A DNA stretch of 64,000 nucleotides from Cynocephalus volans (taxonomy: Eukaryota; Chordata; Mammalia; Dermoptera; Cynocephalidae): NCBI RefSeq assembly GCF_027409185.1, contig NC_084471.1, forward strand, positions 8,214,535-8,278,534, in the 5' to 3' direction. The translations under genes and the position numbers were made by a program. Under the pieces are notes generated by a model. It saw only the letters and a list, made by a program, of their open reading frames with translations. It ran no database searches and was not told the DNA's origin. Shown here piece by piece: positions 56,360 to 64,000 of this stretch; within the stretch, counting starts at the first letter, position 1, and each line of letters opens with the position of its first letter.

Positions 56360-59300
56360 TGTCATAGCTTTTCAGACTCCTATGCCTTGACATATGTAAT
56401 TTCTTCAGCCTGGAAGCTGAAGTTACCTTTAGAGGTGGTTACCTTTGGATGACAGTAATTACTTCGGGTGTGTGAGCCTAATTCCCACATCCTTATAGTC
56501 AGGCTTTGGGACTTTTCCTGTTCACACCCCGTTAATTAAAGTGTTGCTGGCTCCTGAACTACCCTCGTCTCTGTCTGTTGTTCATGGCGACGACCCTCGC
56601 CCTGTGGGTGTAATTCCATGCCGCGGACCGTGGGCCACACTTTAGATCCTGTTTCCGAACACCTTTGCTGTGCCCTTGAATTGGATCGCAAGCGCTTTTA
56701 CCACGTGGAGAAATATATTTTTAATTGGTGATGCTTTTTCTACAAGGTCCACAATTTCTGAGTTTAATGTGTTTCCGACGCTTAAGGAGGCTTTAATGAA
56801 AGCCAATGAATTTTCTTTTCTGTCCAAACGAGTAAAATAAAAATAAAAGTCTATTTAGATGTTGATTCTTTGTTCTGATGTGAATTTGTTTAAAAGGTCA
56901 GGAACAAAAATAGGGGCCACGCTTTCAAGACTCAGTGTCCTGTTCTGTAGCCTGGTGTGTGAGATCTGAACTCTTCCCGGATCGTGAACCACTGAGCAGT
57001 TTATAAGAGAATTCAGTTGTGTTTTGACGAACAGGAACGTATGTTGTTGCTGTGGGCCTGTGAGTGAGTACAGACGTCGTGTAGATGCCAGCCCTGCAAC
57101 CTGAGACTCTTCCTCTTTTCTCTGGCTGTGTTGTGTGTCATTCCACGTTAGCAGGAAGAAACTCTGTTCCGATGTAATCGGGCGATTTTAGTGCCATTTC
57201 TAAATGGTAGCCACCTGTTTTCTGACAAGTGATGGAAAGGACAGCAGCTCACCACGTGTCTGGGGGCCACTGTGACCCCACCAGCCTCCCAAGGTCTGTT
57301 GTCCACGGAAGAGGACGATAGGCATGTAGTGCTGATTGGGAAAACCTGTGGGGACCTGGGCCTTGCCCTGCAGATGGGATCTGGAGTGGCTTTAAGACCC
57401 ACTGAGCTGAAATGCGTCTGGCTCAGTCTCTCCCTGGGTTCGGTGGTCCTCTGCTTGGCACTTGACTGGCCTTTTCAGCAGCTGGTCATCCCTGGTGACC
57501 AAGAGAGGGCCCGGGAGGGATGGCCAGTAGGGCCTTGGCAGAGGATAGCCTCAGGTCCTGCCATTGTGACAAACAAATCCCCTTTGGGATGTCTTTGCTG
57601 TAGGGTCTAGAAAAGAAAGACAGAACGGTGGGCTTCCCAGCCCTTGTGCAAAACAAAACACCAACAAAGACTTCTAAGCTTCTGCAAAGAAAATCCTCAT
57701 GAGATTACACCACATGGGAGCTGAGCCTGCCCTGAGCAGCCCACAGTGTGCAGACGGTCCCATGGCTGCAGCTGCGTTTAGAAGCAGGTGCTTCTCGGGC
57801 AAGTCTGACGTAAGCAGGTGACTTTGTGTTTGCTGCCATCCTTATTAGGGTCTACGTGTGACATGACGGTCTTTTTTTCCCCACACTGTGCTCCCCCAAA
57901 GCCTCACTGTGAGCATCATCCTGCCGTGCTCAATGGAGCATTACACCAGGGTCATCTTGCAAAACAGGCGAGTCACATGGGAAAGCCTTGGTATCCGGAT
58001 CATTCTGGGCAAAGATGTCCAGTGTCCTGACACTGGACACCTACATCAGACAAGGCCCACCACCAAAACCAAGTGAACTCTGCAGGGTTCAGGAGGCAGG
58101 AGGAGAGCAGACCCCCAGGACAGGGCCTGGGAGGTTCTGAGTCCCCCATGTGTGTCCCTGGGGACAGGGTGGGGGGGGCCTGAGCACCACATTGGGAGGA
58201 AGGTACAGATCCTGTTACAGCGAGTGACAGACAAGGACCTGCAGCCCCTCCACCTCCTTCCTTCCCCTCCCTTCAGTCTGCGTACCCGCAGGCCCTGGAG
58301 ACTGGGCTGGGAAGAAATCAGCAATACCCTGGGGGGGCTGGAGGGTCTGGGCCGTGCGCTCACCTGCTGACCATCGCCTCCGCCAGGCAGCCTGCTGCAC
58401 TGTAATGGGCCGAGCTTAGAAGGGTGGCAACGGTGGCCCTCAGGCCAGACTCTGCACAGGGACCTGGGAGGTGGGTGTGGGTCGCCAGCGCCCCAGGTCA
58501 CAGGTGCAGGAGCAGCCTCAGGGGGATGCCCCATGGCCTGCCTGGGTAAGCAGGCTGCGGGGGAAAGGGTGTCATGCTCAGGTCCACCTGACACAGGCCA
58601 TCATGTCCTCCTGCTGCAGGAATTGGCTCTCTCTCCAGGCCCATTTGGGGGAAGGGGTGGGTTGTCCGTGACTTGTCAAGTGCCTCTCTTCTGACCCGGA
58701 TACTGCAGACGACCACTGCCAGCTCTGCACGTCACTCTTCACGGTGCTCTTTTCTTGTCCTGGCCCACGGTGGGTGTTTTTCTGGTATAACAACTGATGG
58801 AGCCGAAGTTTACCTCGTGGTGAGCCATGGTCTCAGAGGGCGTCTAGATGGGCTGGTCCCAGGCCCTGAGTCCAGCAGCCTGGCTCTGGGGAGGGGCTGG
58901 GGGGACCTGCTGTGCCATCTCATTGCAGAGCACTCTGGGACCTGAGCCACGGTCACCGTTCTCCAAGATGTCCCTGTTGGCTTCCTCCAGTCTTCGCCCA
59001 CCTGCCAGCCACTGCGTCAGGTGGTCTCCCTGCCTAAGGCTCGGGCTCCCCAGTCTCAGGTAGGCCGCTGTCACCCCGGATGTCAGTACCAAAGGGAAGA
59101 ACTCCCAGAGGATCCCCAGTCGTTCCCGGGCCGCACCCCAGTCCCCCGCCCTGGGGCCTCTGCTGCCTGCTTTGGAAGAGTCCTGTCTGGAAGTCATCAG
59201 GGCCCGTGTCCGTCTGCGGGGCCTCGGCCATTTCCCCTGATTCCCTGTGGCTGGGATGTCTCACTGTTGACCCATCACTTAATCCTTTTCTCTGCGTCCC

Positions 59301-59400
59301 ATCTTTGAAAGTGTTTCTGAACCCGCTCTCTAAGTGTGTGTCTCTCTCCCAATAAGAAATAAAAGAGTATCAGGTACCGAAGTGGCTCGTGGAGCTCTCA
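56360..59400. other. single-copy-like DNA, no gene recognised
   Basis: No exon, RNA gene or repeat could be supported. A 61-codon minus-strand frame (56827-56642) shows no family resemblance. Confidence 0.4.
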
Positions 59401-62400
59401 CCGCAAGGTGTCAGCAGGAGGGGAGACACTGTGGTGGCCTCTGCCCTGCAGCCACCTGTGTATGTGTCCCCGCCCTACTTCCCCATGGCCCAGGCACACA
59501 CTCCTGGCGCCGGCCTCTATCGTGGTGGCCTGACCGGCTCGATGGGCACACGCTGCATGGATGCACCCCCTTCATGAAGAAGAGACGCCCGTGGGACATT
59601 TGCTGGCACATTCCTGTCCTCACCAGTGGCTCCCCCACACACAGAACCCTTCGGGTGTTTTTTCCTAGCTGCTCGGAAGTGTGACATTTTGTGTATTTAT
59701 TTGGAGTGGGATCTGGGAAAGGAGGACCTCCAGGATAGTGGCACACGAGGGGTGTGTGGCATCTGCTCAGGCCCCTTGGTGAGAAGGGGTGAGGGCGTCC
59801 TGTGGCTGGGGAGTCAGTGTTCTCTCTTCCCGTCCCCCAAGGCACTGTGGCAGGCCACCTCCTGTTGTGGTGTCTCTTTAGGCTTTCGTGCCTCCTCCTG
59901 TTCATTCTTTTGACAAGTCTTCGTCAGCCCTGACTATAACACAGTAGTAGTTCATGTGTGTGGAGCAGTCGTGCTCCAGGCTTGGTTCTCTCTCCACATG
60001 GTCAGTTCACTGAGCCCTCAGGGAGCTGAGGACACTTGGTCCCCCTTTTGCAAAGGGGGAGGCGATGCTTTGAGAGCCGCCGGAGGCTCCATAGGGCCTC
60101 ACCCTCCTGTCCAGGGCCTGCTCGCTCAGGCACTGTGCTAAGAGCCTGGCACATGTTCACAAGCAAACCATGACCCATGCCCTTCAGGGTGACAGGATTT
60201 AAGGATGGGGAGGGCACCAAGCAGGACTGATCATCCACCTGAGGTTGATGCTGAAGGTTTCTAAGAGGCATTGCCACTGGATGCCCCAGCACCTGTGCCC
60301 TCCAACACGAGAGCGCCTCACCTCCCAGGTGCCAGGTGCCCCGGCTCAGCTTAGCCCTGAGGAGACAGAGTCTCAGCCTCCCCAGGAGGCTGCAGCCGGA
60401 CCGCATGTGAGCAGAATGTTCCCTGGACCGCTCGCCCTGACAGCCAGGTGCACACGTGTGCACTTGAGAATCACGTGATCGACATGAGCAAGAAAAAATG
60501 GTCCCAACTAGCCAAGGGCATCCCGAGCTACATGCAAGTCTCTTATCTCGTGAATTCCCGTATGCAGCTGCCAGGCTTTTATGTCTTTCACTTCCCCAGT
60601 GGCTTCTGCTTGGTTGTGTTTTCTCCAAGAAAATGTGGTGCCCACCTCTCTGCCAGCCTGGCAGTCGATGTGAGGGTTTCCTTGTCCCCAGGTAACTCCT
60701 AGTGTCCCACCCTCCCCCATGCAGAGGAAGCCCCGGCTTTGGCAAAAATAGTGGTAGAAAAAGATCAACTGGACACGTGAGATTTTAGCTTTTTAATTGG
60801 TTCTTTTCCTAGATCTTGCAGTTTTGTAAAATCCACCTAGCGTGACCCTTGACAGCTTCCCCCACCCGAGTGGAAGCCAGAGGGGTGGGGGAGGGGAGGC
60901 GGGTGGGGCTGTCACTTCAGTTGTTAGACAGGTGCGCCGGGACAGCTGTAGGCGTTTGTAGGTGCAGATTGAAGACCTGGAGTTGCGGGATTGCTGTGCG
61001 ATTTTTGATCGAGGCATTTTTCGGTCATTCTGATGCATCTGAACATAATGCCGTAGCATAATGGGACTTTTTAAGCCCGTCCCCTTACCTGCACCAATAC
61101 AAGCACAGTGTCCACTTAATAAACCACGTGTCTGTATCTGTATCTACTTACATATAGAGTGCAGAGTGTAAGCATGACAGTCCTCCGCTAGGTCTGTCTG
61201 GCCCCAGTCCCACCGTGTAACGGGGACGTTGGCCAGTCGGGCTCCGGGGGGCCGAGGACGGTGGGTCCCCGTGGGAGCCGATGAGGGGCTGCAGTTGAGG
61301 ACGGGCTGATTGGCTTGCTGAGGCGCTGGCCAGGAGGGGCCTGCCACTGCCTCTGGTTCCCTGGTCCCTTCTGGATGTCCTCGGACTCCATCTGAGTGGC
61401 TCCTGGGGCACGTGGGGAGGGACGGGCGTGTGTCGCTGGGAGGTGGCCTCCAGCTCCGGGGCAGCGGTTCCAGTGTTGAGAGGTGCCGAGCCTGGGAGCG
61501 GGCACTCAGAAAGCACGGTGGCCTTTACGCGACGTCTCCAGCAGAGGCGGCCGCCCAGAGGGCCCTCTCGGAGCGGCAGGGTGGCCGGGCTGCCGCCTGT
61601 GGCCTGGGCAGGACACCCTCAGGAAGAGCGGAGCAGAGCCAGCACGCCCAGCCCCAGCTCCGGGCCGCCGGGCAGACCCTGATGGGGTGAAGAAGGGACC
61701 AGAATGGTGAGCACAGGTGACTGTCTCTGGGGCCTCCTCTTCCTCATTAAGGCTCCACCGACCCCCAGCTTGAGGGAGCAGCTGGCAGCCACCAGCACGT
61801 CTGAGAAAGAAGCAGGGGTGACCGCGGCTCCCCGGGACTCACCTGCACCGTGCGCTGCACGCCTGTCCTGCTGTCTGTCCGGTTTTCAGTGGAGGCTCTT
61901 TTGGAGGAAACGTTTAATGGTGTCAGGAACCGCATGCGTGCAGCCCTCGGGGGACGTCCCCCTGCTGCGTCCCCATCCGGGGACACAAGGCACACCCTTT
62001 GTGAAGATTTTGGTTTTGCACTAAGGCACGCTTGCGATAAGTTTTTACAAATTTCGTATACCATGAGCTAAGTTCTGGGTCCTAAAACGTGAAGTGTGGA
62101 CAAAACAAGTTTGTCATTCGATTCGGGTATCTTGTCGTGTGGTTTTTATTTCTTCAACACATCTGTTTACAGTCAGCAGCTCCGACACGCAGCCACGTGT
62201 ATGACATTTGCCTCTGGCTGGTGGCCTTCTTGTTGGTGAAGGAGGGGGACGCAAGAAAGGAAGCTGGCGGTGTGGCGGGGCCTGTTGTCACAAGTGGATC
62301 ACAGCAGAGGTGGCTGATCCTCCGGAAGGTGAGGAGGGAGTGACAGGTGAGGAGCCCCGGGGCCAGGCAGGTGCTGACACCTGTTTTCTCAGCCCTGTCA

Positions 62401-63110
62401 CGGATCCTGGGGAAGTCACGGGGGTCCCATGGGGGTCCCACGGGGGTCCTCCTCCATGTCCCCTTCTCATCTTCCCTCTACCTGCAGAGATGAGCACCTG
62501 TGGCTGCAGCCACCCCCCTACCCCTCCTCAGAAGGTTCTGGAATCTGAGTGAGCCCTGCTGTGAGAGCTGAAGAGACCCAGAGGGGGGTCCCAGGAGCCA
62601 AAGAGACAGGAGCAAGGGGTGTCCCCAGGGCACTGTCTCTGGTTGACCTCCTCCCCAGCAAGTGCCGACCAGAGAGGTTCTTTCAGGACTGGGGTTCAAA
62701 AAGAAGACAAAAGGACGTGACTTTGGCCTTGCTGGTGATTTCCTAAGAGGTCACGGCATGGGAATGGTTTTCATTAACATCGAAAATCTTTATATGAAAT
62801 CAGATAGCTGAGATCCCACTTCCCATGGTTCTGTTTTTACAGTTCATTACAGTAGAAAAAGACTTTGAGAATCATGTGCTTTTCAACCTAAAATAGAAAT
62901 TAAAATATTCTTACAGCATGTTATAACAATGCTATAAGTTTTCCTGTAAGACAAAAATAATTTTCAAACACCCCTTTAAAATTTCGATGATTTCTAATGT
63001 TTGTTTGCCAGATCTTTTAGTAAGTGCTGAATTTGCCTTATGTTTGGTTAATCCCTGACAAAATAATTTTTAAATAAAATCGTTGACTTCCTTCCACCAC
63101 CATCTTTTAT
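59401..63110. other. GC-rich to mixed intergenic DNA, no gene recognised
   Basis: Frames of 100-250 codons exist on both strands (e.g. 60745-60002 on -) but none shows a family motif or exon structure. G/C-rich blocks near 61400-61700. NFAM1, the next gene expected by synteny, was not found. Confidence 0.4.
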
Positions 63111-63113
63111 ATC

Positions 63114-63480
63114 TGTTGGCCTAAAACAAACTGAGGCTGAACGTACAAAGCAGAGCATTTATTGAGTCAGTGTGACAATTGCAACCGGGGAGACACATAG
63201 GTCAGATCACCCTGAGAAATGCGCTCTGAAGGGGCCGGCAGAGCTCAGAAGTTTATAATCATAAGAAAAAGGAAGGGTCACGGGAGAGAGAGAGAACCAG
63301 CCCCGCCTATCATCTGCTGGGTGTGCGTGATGCACGGGCTTGGGGTTGTAACTGGGTTACATCCTACATGCTGGAATCTAGAGTGAGGTTTACAAGAAGC
63401 ATCTTAGGTTATTTCATGGCTTTCTGGTGCTTCGGAGTAAAATGGTCTTATGATAACGCTTTCCAGGACATGTGGACATG
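63114..63480 (-). repeat. LTR-like element, antisense
   Basis: On the minus strand it reads 'ttataaacttctgagctctg' then 'aataaatgctctgctttgta' and ends 'ggccaaca'. This is an LTR R/U5 end with a polyadenylation signal and a CA terminus. The 5' limit on the minus strand is unknown. Confidence 0.4.
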
Positions 63481-64000
63481 ACCGCTGAGTTATCCCAGCT
63501 CCCCCAGGTACCCTAACCCAGCTGACCCAGGCAGGGCAGTTCTTTTTGCTGTCATATCTCTCCCCTCTGTTTTCCTTTCCATGTCTTGCTGCCTCTGACT
63601 CCTCCCTGCAAATATGTCCTTCCTTTCCCTCTCCACTGTCCCTCTCCCCTCGCCTCCCCCACATTCCTTTGGTGAGCCCGGGACCGGGACCATCGCTGTT
63701 CCCAGACTTTCCCCTCTGGGTGGTCCTTCCCCACCCCCCACCACAGCCTGCTGTCTGCCTTGCAGGTTCTCAAGCCTCAGGGTCCCCACAGTCTGCAGGA
63801 CCCTCCCCTCTCTGCAGCCGTGGGATGGGGAGCTGACCTTTTGTATCAAAGGCATTGTGAAGGGAGAGACCCCAGAAGGAGGGGAAACTTCAACCAGGAG
63901 GAGATGACCACGCACGTAGGAGCGCATGTTCTAGCAGGAGGAAGGAACACACGGTAAACACAAAGAGTGGCTGTGTGGTCTTTTAAAGGATATAAAGTAT

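Noticed and set aside
56642-56827. 61-codon minus-strand frame with balanced composition
   Set aside because: No similarity I can name and no splice context, so not called as a gene.
60002-60745. 247-codon minus-strand open frame
   Set aside because: GC-rich region, no recognisable domain, no splice or start context. Treated as chance.
53400-64000. NFAM1, expected next by human synteny
   Set aside because: No signal peptide, ITAM or transmembrane-like exon was recognised on the plus strand. It probably lies beyond the window.
51322-64000. SERHL 5' exons (HGWLDN and GHSFGG regions)
   Set aside because: Searched for by eye on the minus strand and not found. They may be deleted, too diverged, or outside the window.
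1-64000. CRISPR arrays, operons or phage-like modules
   Set aside because: The window is mammalian. Tandem repeats present are microsatellites, an 18-bp minisatellite and triplet repeats without spacer structure.

Overview
The window is mammalian nuclear DNA. Genes have GT/AG introns, a CpG-island promoter is present, and most of the sequence is interspersed repeats (L1, L2, MIR, ERVL/MaLR-type LTRs). About fifteen copies of a tRNA-derived SINE occur as monomers and as head-to-tail dimers. They resemble the CYN SINEs of colugos (Dermoptera, e.g. Galeopterus). That lineage call is an inference from memory of the family; a bat with a related tRNA-derived SINE is the main alternative.

Gene layout. 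POLDIP3 (+): the last five coding exons lie at 1035-8261, followed by a 3'UTR of about 2.1 kb ending near 10.4 kb. A processed BANF1 retrocopy (+) lies at about 18.78-19.49 kb. RRP7A (+): all seven coding exons lie at 19925-26499, behind a CpG-island promoter. A decayed SERHL/SERHL2-like serine hydrolase gene (-) has its last exons at 27247-51321 and is convergent with RRP7A. The set POLDIP3, RRP7A, SERHL matches the human 22q13.2 neighbourhood. No gene was recognised from about 53.5 kb to the end.

Repeat landscape. The interval 10.4-18 kb is an old L1 followed by an ERVL-type provirus remnant with an LTR, a tRNA-Leu-type primer binding site and later LTR insertions. The interval 28.6-39.7 kb is a mosaic of L1 fragments broken by MaLR-type LTRs. 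A full-length L1 (minus strand, 42630-48930) has an exact 19-bp target duplication and sits inside an older L2. Its ORF2 is one continuous frame interrupted by three stop codons. Its ORF1 has a frameshift and a stop. Its 5'UTR carries a GC-rich triplet-repeat block and a stretch closely resembling an LTR found elsewhere in the window. An orphan CpG island with an 18-bp GC-box tandem repeat lies at 52.7-53.4 kb.

How the genes relate. POLDIP3 (mRNA metabolism and translation coupling) and RRP7A (small-subunit ribosome biogenesis) are housekeeping genes that look intact. The SERHL-like gene has at least two frame-breaking indels and is probably a unitary pseudogene here. I found no evidence of a novel multi-gene system. 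The most unusual items are the composite L1 5'UTR, the SERHL decay, the inverted repeat bracketing the L1, and the GC-box minisatellite.
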